DNA of 64,000 nucleotides from Linepithema humile (lineage: Eukaryota > Arthropoda > Insecta > Hymenoptera > Formicidae): positions 7,750,001 to 7,814,000 of the forward strand of contig NC_090133.1 of the NCBI RefSeq assembly GCF_040581485.1. The letters run 5' to 3'. A program made the position numbers and the translations under genes. Of this stretch, positions 39,546 through 53,517 are shown in pieces (position 1 is the stretch's first letter; every line of letters begins with the position of its first letter). The notes under the pieces are model-generated. The model ran no database searches. It saw only the letters and a program-made list of their open reading frames with translations, and was not told the DNA's origin.

Positions 39546-41606
39546 TTGTGATAACAATTCAATCATTTTACGTATCAAACACTTAATACAAAATATAAAG
39601 CATCATTTTCAAAATTAATTTAGAGAATATTTTACCTCTACTTTTTGTTCTCAAATAAATAATGATTATTTTAAAAAATAGAGCTTTTCCTAATTAATAA
39701 TTGTTATTCTTTTTCCTTTTTACATTATGCACTTTCAACAAGATGAGTCTGTGTATTTTTTTAAATGACTCGTGTTTTTGTAAAGAGATAAATACGTTAT
39801 TTAAACTACTTTTTCTTTCAATCTTGTTCGTATACCTGGTAATTAAGAATTAATGACACACTCGCGTGTCGTCGAAGGATCTGTCGCGTCACTATATCAT
39901 TTCATTAATGGATTATCTCGTACATCACTGATATATTATTTACTTGTTTGTACTCATCTGTTAATATTATATTTATTTTTGTTTCGTATTACTTCGAAAA
40001 AACAATACAATTGTACATATGTACACGACGTAAACGTCAGTTTTATTATTGATAAAAATATAGAGATCTGAAATTCCATTTAGGTTTTTCTGCAGAGTTT
40101 TGGTTTATCTTTATTTAAAGACAATGCGCACTGTGTTAGCAGAATATTGAAGAACAATTAGAAGAGTAAAATTGATTGATAAAAAGAAAGAGAGAGGAGG
40201 AGTTATTTTTTCTTCTTTCACGTGTGTCAATATATAGTGAACTACGGTTGCATAGTCACGTAGCATTTATTGATTTATTTTGAGAACCTTGTTTTGATAA
40301 CGCTCAATTTTACAATGATGTTTGCACCGATGTTTTATATCGCTTTAAACATCGCTTCGTATTTTTCTGTTAAACAAGCTGGGTCACAAAACCAATATGT
40401 ATGTCGAATTGGAAACTTTATATTGAGTAAAATGTTTTACGTTTATTATAACATCCAATCTTTATTGCTACATGTGGATGATAAAAGCCCCCGTAGTTTC
40501 TCTACGTATTATATATAACTATTTTTCCTTTTAGTCAAGAGTTCCTGTCTGGTTAGCAAGTGGTTTCGCGGCGGTTTGACCATTCGCTTCGCGGAACAAT
40601 GACGAGTCTTTTTAAATAATTCGTCGGCTTTTCAAGGCTTTGTGTTGCAGTAAGCAGTAGTTAACCGGGAATACAATAGAGCCACGCGGACCCCTTTGAC
40701 TGTGTCCTGTTAGTCCGCGGGATATGCACAGGCCCGGCTGGCTGGCTAACAGCACGTTAGTTTTGGAGGGCAAACTCTAGGATGAAACTGCGGTTCTCCG
40801 CTTCTTTCCCGCGCGTGCCTCTGATACGAAGTACTCGCTTCGCATTGAATAAAGTACGTATTGGGATACGAATGCTTCCGACGTGCCTCGCATTCTGAAC
40901 ACATAAATATTGAACAGCGTGTCGAATGCGCAAACGCGCAAAACGAATATGCAAATGAAAAACTGACATAATACGGTTAAACTCGGTGGAGTGCGTGAAT
41001 TTTTGCAATAGCATTATCTATCGTACAGGTATATTTTGTAAAACATTACAATCGCCGTACAAGCATAAATTAAAGCTCACCCTTTGAGATGATTTATTTA
41101 TTTAGATTTCCTAATTATGTTACAGCTAGAGCGATGATGCGCGGAATGAGATCGGTGAATTGCTAATTCAGCGTTAACTAATTCTGATTGTCGGTGGAAA
41201 CAGTGAGATCTCATAGCCTGAAGGCCGCCGACTCGCGCGTTTCTGAAGGAACGTATCACGGTGCATAATCAAGGTCTGTAGTCCTTTCCTCGAATCTCTC
41301 TATTCCCCCGTTTGCGAGCACGGGCACTCTTCTCGCGAGCCAATTAAACCGGCAATTAGTTTAATAATTAGCGAATTAATTAATATGCCACGCGACGGGC
41401 CGGATGGACCGAGTCTGTGAAGACAATGGGTGGGCGAGCCCATTCCCCGGGGTCGACGTGCCGTCGAGGGCTGTCGATTCGCGGTTCCTGATTAAAGACT
41501 CCCACGCGTATCAGGAAATCCCGAAGGATCAAGAGCGGCGGGATTCCTTTGAAGTTCGAGGATTGATTCGCCTCGTCGCGGGTCCGGATGCGGCAGGATA
41601 CGGGGC

Positions 41607-41670
41607 TTCCTTATTCGCCGCGTCGCTGATCAAATGCAAAGCCGATACTTTGAATTTTATTCCGCGCCGT
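41607..41670. repeat. Intronic duplicated block, copy 1
   Basis: This copy has TTCCTTATTC at 41607-41616, ten diverged bases, then a 24-bp block at 41627-41650 identical to copy 2, then a degenerate continuation into TTCCGCGC. The perfect block contains TGATCAAATGCAAAG, which includes an ATGCAAA half of the POU octamer. It lies in intron 1 of the Beat gene. Confidence 0.6.
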
Positions 41671-42190
41671 ATCCGACGAGGTCTAATTTTACTTCGCCCT
41701 CTTTCCCTCTTCTTTTTTCTTTTATCATAATTTCATCACTGCACGTCGTTTATTCCAGATAAATTATTTCACTGTTATTTGATCCACGGGATCAATAATC
41801 TTCATAGGATGCATAATCTTCTCGTAAACAGCTTAATCTGCACAATTTTTCTTTAAATTTATTTCTGACTTACGTTAGAAATGACGAAATAAATTACTTT
41901 TACAAGTAAAGGTATTATTTTCAAGCTAATACTTCGTGTTACTTTATAATTCTTGGCGTTTCAAAAATAAATTATTCTTTTGTACAATACGCCGCACCTT
42001 TTTAAAAATTGCATAGAAAAACTAACGGTTTCATCGATGTATTTATTATGAATAATTTATGATTTGGAATGCCATTTATCTTCTGCATGATGTTATTCCA
42101 CGGTATGCGCCTTCTCGCCTGCAGCTGTGCGGGCTTACAATTCAGGCTTACGAGCGCAACAGCTTCCGATGCATAGAACGCGGCCAAGTT

Positions 42191-42260
42191 TTCCTTATTC
42201 ATTGCACGGTTGATCAAATGCAAAGCCGATACTTCGAGTTCCATTCCATTCCGCGCGTTT
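42191..42260. repeat. Intronic duplicated block, copy 2
   Basis: TTCCTTATTC (42191-42200) and the 24-bp identical block (42211-42234) sit at the same 20-bp internal spacing as in copy 1. Both segments are offset by exactly 584 bp from copy 1. The tail matches with a 5-bp insertion (CCATT) before TTCCGCGC. Confidence 0.6.
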
Positions 42261-43061
42261 TACACCGCGGCGAGTAAAAAGTTTCGACGATTCATCGTCT
42301 CTCGTTTCTTCGCCTCTCGCGAATAATAGCGAAAATCGTATCTGTCCTTTCAGACAGATGTTTATGTTTCAGCGTAGCTCAATGGCATTTGCAAACTTTT
42401 TATAAAGAGTATATTTCCAACAATAACAGCAAAGAGGATGTAAGACGAAATTATTTCGCAAGTAATAAGAAAAGAATGTAGAAGAGTAGTCGGTATTTTA
42501 TATGCATTACGTATAATTTCATCACGAATGTAATTTATGATGAAATTTTATGAAATTTTATTCTCATTACACGTCACTGTAATAACATTTGTAATTGTGA
42601 TGATTGAAATTGTTTCTATGCAATGTCAATAACGCTGGATATTCCAACTGTCAAAAATAAATAGCTCGGCGCGATAACTGGTGCATTAGTCACACGTTAT
42701 TGTTTGCCCTTTGTGCCATTCGTTTTTCTCCGCCCGCGGGACACCGGCTGCATTTCTGGCTGTCGCGAGCAACAGTTTCCGGTGCTCCGTATACATAAGC
42801 TTTTCCGATTTGTGCGAGTCGTGCGGTGAACGCGACAAACTATCGCGCCGCGCGCGGCGGTCGGCCGCCGTTAATCGCGTTATTTGCCCGCTAATTAAGC
42901 GCGCGCGATAAATTTGGCGCGGAGGTAGGGGGCGATGCATTTATTTGTTCATTCGCCACGTCGACACGTCGATACGCTTTGCTCGCGATTCTTTTTTGCT
43001 GCCCATTGGGCGGCCAGTGAGCAACGACCGCGGCCAAGCGCATTCGTATTCGCTCGCTCGT

Positions 43062-43088
43062 TCTCTCTCTCTCTCTCTCTCTCTATCT
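43062..43088. repeat. (CT)n microsatellite
   Basis: CT run of about 12 units in intron 1 of the Beat gene. Confidence 0.93.
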
Positions 43089-44825
43089 CCATACTTCTCT
43101 TTTTCTCTCAGAGGAACAGCGGTATTACGGGGATCGAGAGTTGGCGGAATAAATTTCTGGTTAAACGGACTTATGTACGTCGCGATTTATGAAAACCCTC
43201 CGGGGCGCGCCACGTTTCGCCCTGCGGCATGGTAAAACGCTCAATTTTGGGAAATTTCTTGTTGGATGTTAACAGCAGGTGCATCCGCTGCGAATTAATT
43301 CAGATTCTCTCGTTTTGTTCGATTTTAAATGATTTCAATATGAATTATTTACACCGATGGAAAGTAAAAAAGGAATATTACGTAAGCGTAGATGCAAAAC
43401 TCAGATGCATTTAGGAGAATCATCTGGTTGAATTAAAAATGTCATTTCGATCTTTATATTCGTTTTTATATTCTTAACCAAATGAGAGATTCTGCTAATG
43501 AAATCTCAGTTCTGGTCTGACGTCTACGTGTTGTTTTGCTTACTTTTCATCAAATGTATTTATGCAAGAATAAAAGCAACAGTCAATTTTCAAGCTCCGT
43601 TCCTCATTGTTTTATGAATTCTATTTCATTTATAAAATCACATCAATGTTTTAAATCACTATTTAAATTTGCAATTTATAATTTATAACTTTATAAAACG
43701 ATACTATGTAATAACTTGTAATTTGTTCGCAAAAGAAAAAGTTGCGTAAAAAGAAATATGTGAATATTGGACGTATGCGTAACAAAATTTACGATACCAG
43801 TTGTCATTGATTGCTCGTATTTAATTTCAATTACTCGCTTATTCATGAAAATCGATTGTTCATCGCACTTTTAATTAGCATTGTACAATCAGTGACTGCA
43901 AAGAAAAAAACGGCGATATGAAATTTAAAAACAACACGATGCACGCAATTACCACGTGCGTAATAATTTACACCGCAATTAGTGATCCCTTTTTCAATCT
44001 TGTTTTGTGTGCGGATTAAACGTAAACACGTTTAACACTCCAAAATGCAGTAACGATCGTTATTATTTTTATCGATACGTGCAAATTATTTTGATAGAAC
44101 GCAAGCGCTTTGCGAGCATTTTTTTATGCTGTTATTCTATTTTTTTAATTTTTGTGGAACGAAATTTTTATACTGCAAGTGTATATTGTATTTAAACTGT
44201 CGCGCAGTGTATTGTGTATAAAGAAGAAAACGTAAAAAGATAAAAATCCGCTAGGACAAAATATAAAAATACATTGTATTATTTCACTTCTCGCAAGGGA
44301 CATTAAGACAAATCGGTCTCACTTGTTACTCACGCCTTGATGTAACTAGTTTAAGGGTTAGGGCATCGTTGATTGGCATGAATTGCTCGAAAATTCAAGA
44401 GTGGTTGTGGGAAGACGGTTGGACCCGTCTTTTACGAGATGTGGGCGGGTCGAGAGTCAAATGGTCAGCGCGAGTTTCTCGACCGGCAGAAGAGACGTTG
44501 CGCTTCGTCAAACGTTGCGCTTAAGTAACTCACACAAACGCATTCTTCATAAGCAACATTCCCTTCCGCGTGCGTATACATGCAATGCTAAGGCATTCGA
44601 GAGCGCTCTCACATGGCGTCGCTCTTGCAATCAGTTTAGTCTTAAACATCTACGGCTGCCTTATCGCTATGCATATTCACCGCCATCGCGATAAGCGTGT
44701 ATATTAAAGCTCTCGTGCTACTCGTATGCGCAAAATGAATACCTATGCGACTACACGACGTGTCGTGCATCATACGATACGCTATGTAACAAATATGTTA
44801 ATTTTGCGTTAGGACGTGTGTTGCT

Positions 44826-44865
44826 AGATTTAGGAGAATCTAACCTATTTGACAGATTTAGGAGA
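44826..44865 (+). repeat. Short direct repeat AGATTTAGGAGA, two copies
   Basis: AGATTTAGGAGA occurs at 44826-44837 and 44854-44865, 28 bp apart, in intron 1 of the Beat gene. A related ATTTAGGAGAATC lies near 43.41 kb. This may be a binding-site pair or chance. Confidence 0.3.
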
Positions 44866-45675
44866 GAACTTGAATTATTCATTTATACTTATTAAGTGCA
44901 CTCGCATTATCTTAATTCTTATTTATGCGTTGCGAGCACTTTCTCTCGTTTAACAAGAAGTATAGTCCGTTCTTTAACCGTCATATTTCATGGCTGCGAA
45001 CGTTACGAAGAACGCGAATGCCGTTAACGTCGTAATTAGTCGTTTTAATTGGTCGTATTATTGTTTATTGCGGTTTATTACTCCGCCATCGAATGCGCCA
45101 CGAAGCCTCCTCTCTCGAACGTAATTTCTCTTGTAATAATTATCGCATCTTGAGCATGCTTACACGCGTAATTCACTCGCTGTCTCGCAGCCGAGCGCAC
45201 GCACACGCATTCCATTTTGAATCACACACGCGCGCGCGCGCGAGTGGATATTATAAACGAGACATATGCGGCCGCAATTGGCTGAAATTAGTGACGACAT
45301 TGTTCAGTTTGCCCTCTGCCTGCAATTGCCTCTTTAATCGCCGTGGAGGAACGTTTCCTTTACGACACACTCATTTCATAATGCTCGCTCGCCATTAGCC
45401 GGCAGATGGAGTGTCTTATTAATGTTCATTAAAAAGCGTTGCGATTCGAGTGACGTCTGAGTACCGTTTCGCATTTATTTAGCAAACGTCGCAGTCTTCG
45501 ATTGTGCTTTCGGATGCAAAAATCTGAGAGACGCTTCATTTACGTATTCAATATTGAGACTGCTATAATTTAAAAACAAGTACATTGATTCTTCAACCGT
45601 ACTTGAATCTTTTATATTCTTAAAAGATTATTTTATAATATTTATTTATGCAAATATTTAAGAACGAAAGAAAAA

Positions 45676-45679
<4 letters not shown>

Positions 45680-45718
<39 letters not shown>
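45680..45718. repeat. (TA)n microsatellite
   Basis: Thirty-nine bases of alternating T and A in intron 1, within a longer AT-rich stretch. Confidence 0.95.
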
Positions 45719-45720
<2 letters not shown>

Positions 45721-48700
45721 CAATACTTATAATATATAAATATTCATACATATTATAAGATCTAATACTATTTGCAAACATTTATACAATCGAGTCTATA
45801 TTAATCGTTATCTTACATTTCCGTAAAATGTTCTACGTTTTGAAAGTCATCTTCGTGAATCGTGATTGCATGACCACCGAAGGTTTTTGGGTAACGAGGC
45901 AATTAGTTCGTACATAGCAATCAGCTCGAGCCAATGAAACCGTTTTCCTCTAAAATGAAATGTGACGGGAAGACCGCGAATGGGTACTTTCACGCTAAGC
46001 ACTCGCTAAGTACTCAAACGAGAACGTTTGCCACTGGTCCACTATATTGCGTTGTGCCGATTGAACTAACAGATCCATCGAATAGCATCTGTGCAATATA
46101 GAAATTAAATATTCATTTTAAAATAAAGTCAGATATATTTCGTTCGTAAATATGCAAAATTAAAAGTTCAGAAACATTATTAATAATTCTTAATTTTCTT
46201 TACTAAAATATCATTAATTAGTAACAATTTCTAAATAACTTTTACATTCAAAACGGTTTACATATCAGAGAGAAAATTGAAATTATAATGCATCTTGATA
46301 TTTTCATACGTTAATTTCGTACGTTAATTGGTTGTCGGTTCTCACGCGCAAAAATAAGCCCACACGAATGATTGATATTAAAAGGGGAAAAAAGTCCATT
46401 TTACGCCCATATACGCGGTGAGATATCGTTCGGGTAGCGCTCGTCGACATGAAAAACGTGAGCGGGATTTAATTCGGAACTAACGACGGCGGACGCGATA
46501 AGCAGGAGAGAAAAGAGAAGAGAGAGACAGAGAAAGGTGGCGGTCCGATAATTGCTTCTCAAAGCCAGGCTATCCTACGCCGCTCTTGCTCTCACTCTCG
46601 CGCTCCCGGACGACGGTATTCCGGCCACGGGCTATGCATTAATTCGGGAACGATCCCACGGGATGGAGTAAGGAATGCTGTTATAGCCGACTCGAGCCGC
46701 CGCCGTCGTGTGCCCGTTCCTCGCCAAGTTCGGATAATTGCTTACGAATTTACCCAACGTTCGCTGACCCCCACGTACGTTTTCTTGCCCAGTCGCTGTC
46801 GCTGTGATGCTGACAGCGCGTAGTAGTGGTCACCGCCACGGCCACTACTCTCCCGTTCGTTGCACAGCTGCGTCGACCGGCCGACCGGCCGATGCAGGTG
46901 CGCGATCTCCGGCGTCCCCCGAGGCGATAGGAGGAGGGTCGCCACAGCCGTGGAGAGACCTTTGTCGTCTTCCGTGTAAATTAACCATCGGATGTAGATC
47001 GGTAGAGTGATATTTATGGTGTCTCTTATGCAGAGAGCACGCAGAGTCGCAAAGCATTAAAGCGAAGTCCGATCTGCATATCTCCTTCACTAACGTAGTC
47101 TAGGAATTTTGAAAAATTTTCTCAGCATATTTACGGTATACGCACAGTATTTGACCTCAATTTTTACTTTTACGATATTTTTTTATTAATTGAAAAAGAA
47201 CTTGTTTCAAATTAAGAACCAATTTTTCTTCCTTTGGCTAAGAAATCAAAGTATTTTTTTCTCGTTATAACATTTGAAATTTTGCTTACACTACTTTCAA
47301 AAGGAACAGTTTAAATATTAATGAATTGAAAGTTTCTTGCCTCGTCCGCTGCTTCTGCATCAACTTTAACGTTCCGTCTCGCAACATTTTGAATAGAATG
47401 TTGCAGGCACAATGTCGTCTACCGAAACGTCGAATAAAAATTGATGCCCGAACAAACGGCGAATCAACTTGTATAAATGATGCCGAGACGCGACGTACTA
47501 CGGAAAAGAGAGCAAACTTTTGATGTCTTTTCTGTTTCGTCTATACGCGAACGCGGCACAATGATCTCCGCGATTCTCGCAAATTTCTTCCTTGCAGCTG
47601 CGGCAACAACGGTGCAGATGCAAATACAGCGTTTGAGCAAGAAACGTAATACGGCATTATATACCGGCATTGTTGTCTACTACCGCGCAAAGTAAGCAGC
47701 AGCGGGGATAGAGGTAAAGCAAATTTACGGTAATGAAACTGCAGCAAAGTAAGTTGTAGCAAAAGGAAACGTAATTAAATCTGTCTAATTAATCTTTCGG
47801 TCATGGTCCCACACGACAACTGCAATCCGTACCATATCCAGCGCGCTATCTTTCCTCAAAGACATTTCAAACGACGACCATCTTGCTTGTGTTTGTTCCG
47901 CGTATTTGATTAAGGTTCAAGGGAGCTGTTCCGCGAGCGTCGTTCAATTTGCCGCTGAAGTAAAATAACCGACACTGCTAATTTGCCACTGCACTGTCTT
48001 CTTATTAAGCGATTTCGAAGAGGGATGTTTCGCCGATAACGCAGCAATAGCGGAAACAATAAATATTGGATTTTGAAAATAAATTGTAAATCCTGCGCGA
48101 GAGCAAACTTCGCCGGGGAAGGCGATGCAAAGTTAAACAAGAGAAACTGAGACGAATTTCAGTGTGACGTACAGTTTCGAGTGCGATACGAAGGTTTTCT
48201 TCGGCGGGACGATTTTCCTCATATTTATTCGCTTCTTTTGAAATTGTCGTCGCTCTGTACCGAGTGCGTACTCCTTTCTGGATCCCGTAGAGGCGCACAA
48301 TTGCGGCGCACCAGACTGCGGAATGACAATGTGGGCGGAGGATAGTAATCACGACAATAGAGGAATAACCGTATCCGCTGTTGCCTAGTTTCATATAACG
48401 AGATTGCCGATGATAGCAATCGCGGTCGCGAGCGAAAGAGATGTGTTGTACGTCGAGGGCCTTTGAGTCCCCTAATTAATGCTGCGCGCGCGCTTGCGGG
48501 GCTTTCAATTGGACGGCGGGCTTGATGCTCTCGAAATGTGACTATTCGTAATGCGCGTATACGTGAAACTTTAGGCGCGCGAAATAGAACTGTCGTCGTT
48601 TGTTCGTTGCGCAAACTTTTGCACAAATTGTTTATTGTCGCGACGACGCTAAGCTCTACAATCTGCATATCTGATAAGAAGCTGTCACGCGAGTCGCGCG

Positions 48701-49434
48701 TTTGTTACACTTAGCTTAGTTTCTGCCGCATTTTATTTTAAGATGCATCTTAGACGATTGCAATCTTTTTTTATACCCTTAACAATATGTTTCGCGTTGA
48801 AATATTTAATCACACTATTAGAATAAAGCAATTTTATCGCAGAAACTCAAGCGTTTAAAATCAGACAGTATTTAAGAAAATAATTTATACAATTTTCAAT
48901 TTAATTTTAATTCGGTTTTTTAATTGGTTTTCCTTGACGCCGGATATTTCTAAAGTTACTTTTAATATCGTTACAAGAGAAAGTATGTTTTTTAAGAAAA
49001 CAATTAAAAAATTAAACATCTATTTCTGCAATCGATAACGAGATCGTGATTTTTTTGAAAGCAATTTCACGTTACCTCAGCTTTCGTGCGCAGTCGTCGC
49101 GGTTATCTCTCGCGATTCTCTCGCGGCTTTTGCGGCGGTTCCATAATTTTTAATTGCGCCTCCCATCGCGCCCTTTTGTTCCGCCAGCCCTTTTTTTCCT
49201 CCCGCGGTGGCGGTACTCGACATCGGCAAGATAATGAAGCCCCATCGGGACGACGGGGTATACACAATTAGCGCGCTCATGACATCGCCGTTGTTTCTGA
49301 ATGCCAGCGAGCCAGAGCTCGCCAACCGTACTGCATAACCACTCAAATTTGCAACAAGAGAAAATCTCGGCCGTGATTGTTTCACGATCGTTTCGTGCGA
49401 CCGGTGCGGAGATTCCCTCACGATATAATATTTG

Positions 49435-49458
49435 CTCTCTCTCTCTCTCACTCTCTCT
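49435..49458. repeat. (CT)n microsatellite
   Basis: CT run with one CA interruption at the head of a pyrimidine tract reaching about 49.51 kb (includes C9 near 49.49 kb). Confidence 0.9.
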
Positions 49459-52236
49459 TTTTCTTTTTCTCTTTTCTCTCCCTTCCCCTCCCCCCCCCTC
49501 TCTCACTCTTTTTCGCGCGCAAATCCTTTATTGCGTTCTCACATACTCGCATCCCTATATTTTTCCAATTTTTCCCTTTAATTCCCTTGCATGTCGCATG
49601 TACGTATACTCTGTAATTGCGTGGGACGCAACCTGTCGGACGAAAACGTCACGCGTGCGAGAATCAGCCGAGACTCGATCCGTCTCTGTGTTTACAAAAC
49701 GGCATGCATAAAGCAGAAGCGCGGTTTGCAGCAAGGGCTTTAACCCCCTCGTTACGTGCTGAGCTGCAATTATAATTTTATTGCAGCGGAAGCGCGACTT
49801 GCCGGGGCCCCTCCTTGGCCGACTAATCCCCCCGCTTTTCCTTCACTCCCTTCTGCAGAAATGATACGACGATGACGTTGCAACGTCGTCCGGCATATTC
49901 ATTTAATGTCCGACGGTGAAAGAGCTTCCGCTATCGGACACCGAGTGCTGTCCGATACGGACGCTTTCGTCGCGACGCTTTCGAAAAGCATCGTTAACGG
50001 CCGATCCGGGTCAAATGCTTCTCGCCCGGTGTGCCATACACACGCGCTCGCGCGCTCTGGTGTTGCTGCAGGCAGGCAGCGCGTAGAAATCCGCAAACGC
50101 GTATTCCTCGTGAGCGCGTTTGAGCGAAAGCTCTCGTCGGCCGTCGACCGCAACACGCACTCGAAATGTAATGCATAGACGTACTTGCGCGCACAGACCG
50201 ACCGCGTGTGCGTTCTCCCGCGCCCATGGACTGTAATTCGATTATTAATTTAATAATCAATCATCGGCCGATGCGAGGTACCAATCGTATTAGTGACGCT
50301 CTGTTAAATTACGCGGATCGCCCGTGAAACGATGGAAGAAAGCCAGGCTTTTTATCTCCTACACATAATCAGACGCAGCGTATTGCGTTATGCTTATGAT
50401 TCGAAAATTGAGTAGATTTCGATTAAAACAAATAAAGTTATTGCGTGTGATCTGTCGATTTCAAAATTTGTAGATTCGAAAATTTAGAAAAATGATAAAA
50501 ATTTATGCCATAAATCCACGAAATCAGAATTTTTAAATAATAAAATGAATTGAAGTCATGATAAATTTAAGATATGTTAGAACATCTATTGTTACTCATA
50601 ATTAAGCAGACAATAGTAATTGTATACGCGTATGCACAAACAGGTATAAAATTTCATCCCTTTATCTCCGAAATGCAAACCCGCCATTGAGCCGCGCTCT
50701 TCCTAGGATGCAAAATTGAAACAATGTACCGCGGGAATTTAAGCGTGCTGCATCCGCAAGCTTTGCAGGCCTGCAACGTGCCACGAAACCATGTGTTTTT
50801 CCTCGATCGATTATCGCTCCCGCTCCAGCGGATGTGCCGAAATGCGGTATGCATGCGCGATCGGACGGACGGAGGGGGCCTTTAAGCGAACGCGAGATCG
50901 ACAGCCGAAAGTGGTGCTCCAGCGTGCCGGGCCCGCATCGTGGCTCTCGTTTTCCCATTGTTTCTGCGAGCGACATCGAGCACGCGACGCCGAATAATAA
51001 ATGCGATCTTCCTTCTCTCTCGCACCCCCTTCCACTCGTGGAGATCCAGTTCGGTCGCGGACAATGGCGATCGAATGTACGAAACGCGGAGAGAAGAGTT
51101 TCTCCATTACCTCTCTCGCGATGTCAATTACGCGTCGCTCCGCTGCCGCGGAGATGGAGAGACGGAGTGAGAGGGAAAGAGAGGACCTCTCGCCGTCTCC
51201 TCCGTCGCGATTCTTTTTTTCCCCCCGCTTATTGTTTTGTCTCGTTTAATGCTAGAGAAAGCCACTCGATTAACGTCACGCGGGGCACGTGATTATGACA
51301 CAAACTCGGATCTTCATTAACGCGCCGGCAGCCTCTACATCGCGGATCGCACTTCAAGTGCTTCGCTATGCCGTCCGCGAGATAATGTGGTACCGCTTTT
51401 GCACGGGAATCGTTAGAATCTTACGGCAATTTTTGGATGACGCATAAAAAAGCTTAGTTTTTTTTTAATTTTAATAAAAAAGATTTTTTTTCAGAAAAAC
51501 GAGATAATGTTACTTTTTGTTGTAGCATAATTTATTTTATTAACATGTATTATTTTTTGTTTTGTTTTTTTCTTTGTCGTCTGTATTTTTTAAAATTATT
51601 TATCTTTCTACACAACTAGTTATTTGTTACGAGTTTAATAATTAATTATGCAACGCGTAATTGTGACACTAAAATATGTTTTACGTAAACTTTTAAATGC
51701 TTACGTTTGCTTTATTCAAGTGTCTTTTTAATCAGTTCAGGATTGATTCGCGACAAAGCGCAAAGTTCAAGGGAACACAAACGACGTAATGTAAGTACAC
51801 TCGTCTCGATTACCACAATTGCCGCAACTCACGGAACGTCATACAACGGCGTGCGCTCAGCTCGGCGGGAAAACAAGTAGCGTGGACGCACTGCGATCGA
51901 TAGGCTAACTCGCTCGTAACAATACAACCAATTATGGCAATTAAGTGCGGAGACAAATATGAAATTAATACTTGAACCCTGTCACGCCACGAAACGCCAT
52001 GATTCCCATGGTGCCATTAGCAACACGCGACGTATGTGTACACGGGAGTGTATGTGCGTCACGTGTGCGTGTGCACATGCGAGCATAATAACCGACCGAT
52101 AATTTTGGTATCGCTTTGCGCACTAGTATTACGGGTGCCATTGTTAATTGCGGCTATTGTCGCGAGGTCAGATATTCCGACGTCGGCGAAGTTAATGCCC
52201 TACATTTTAGACCAGTCGCACATCATGGACAGATAC

Positions 52237-52239
<3 letters not shown>

Positions 52240-52292
<53 letters not shown>
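52240..52292. repeat. (GA)n microsatellite
   Basis: About 26 uninterrupted GA units in intron 1. Confidence 0.96.
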
Positions 52293-52294
<2 letters not shown>

Positions 52295-53490
52295 TATGAG
52301 CGAGACGAGGGAATAGTGCGAGACGGAGGGAAAGCGCGCTATTGTGTCTGCTGATTGAATCGAGTTGCTTGCATTGTCAATCGCAACCGCGCGACTCGTT
52401 TGCTTCAAAACTAGCGGGTGCACTAGCGGCGTCATTTAAAAACATCGCTTTCACGGTGCGATGCATAATGCAGAGGTGCTTTTATTTCCTCGGAAGTTAT
52501 GACATATGGGGTATCCGTTATGATAATGCGCCGGTATATACGCGGATAATGCACCCCGTGCACGAGTGGTAAGACCACGAACGATCCACGCATACATATG
52601 CCGTGGTTTTTTTCTTTTTTTTTTTCAAGGTAACGCAGGTGTAATTCGTATACGATTGCCGGTAATGGTCGGAGCGCTGCGGATTTGCGCTGTTGAGGAT
52701 TCACGTCGAAGACTGATCGCTCCCGTCGCGGCGGGATCTTAAACTGTCGTCTCGAATGCACGACCGCGGGCATTAAGCGACGCGGAAGTTCGCCGGAAAC
52801 CATTTAAATCCCCTACGGTGACTCTTTCGAATTAATCGCCGGCGTGAGATTGGATTTACCGTTCGCCACCGAGGGCGGGATTATCTTAGGTGCAGGCCAA
52901 ACATCGTCCTACGCGGGATTGGATGGGTCCTGTGCAAGAGCATCCTCGGCGACGCGGCGCGGCGACTTAGCAAACGCGGGACCGGCGGAGAGCCATCTGT
53001 CTTATTGCCGATGCGCGCCGCCATCCCCCTCGATCCGTCCTGCCCTCCCTGTTCTTATTCCTTGCGTGTTTACGTATGAAAATGATGCACTCCGGCGGAT
53101 GGGCTTGGTGTGTGCACTCTGCTTTCCGAATGCGTTCGACTGAAGCACGAGGGGTACGGCCGACTCGCGCCGGAGTATGACCCACATTATGCGCGCTTCC
53201 ATTACCACGCTGTTATTATCCTTCCCTATTCGCAAGGCCATTCTGCGAGATCATTAATCTCGCGTACCTAGAAGCGACTATTAAAGGAATTATCTGAGAA
53301 GTTCGTTATTTTAGGGACGATACTCATAAAGAGAAGTTTTTAGGGTCCTCCTTAATCGTCTACGAGCGTGAATTATCACTTCGTTAAAAATCTATAATTC
53401 ACTGACCTCCGACAAGAATAAAAAGGACAAAAAGTGCTGAGCGGTCTAAAATAACATATCTGCATGCGGTAATTCGCAGAAAAAAGAATA

Positions 53491-53517
53491 GAACAAAGGG
53501 AACAAAGGGAACAAAAG
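53491..53517. repeat. Short 10-bp minisatellite (GAACAAAGGG)
   Basis: Two full copies and a partial third of GAACAAAGGG, next to a T16 run at 53553-53568. Confidence 0.75.

Noticed and set aside
41404..41730. 108-codon plus-strand open frame inside the Beat intron
   Set aside because: No family resemblance; its 3' half is the duplicated noncoding block, which is not open in the same way in the second copy.
52240..52292. Regular short repeats as a CRISPR array
   Set aside because: It is a pure dinucleotide microsatellite without spacers in a eukaryotic intron.
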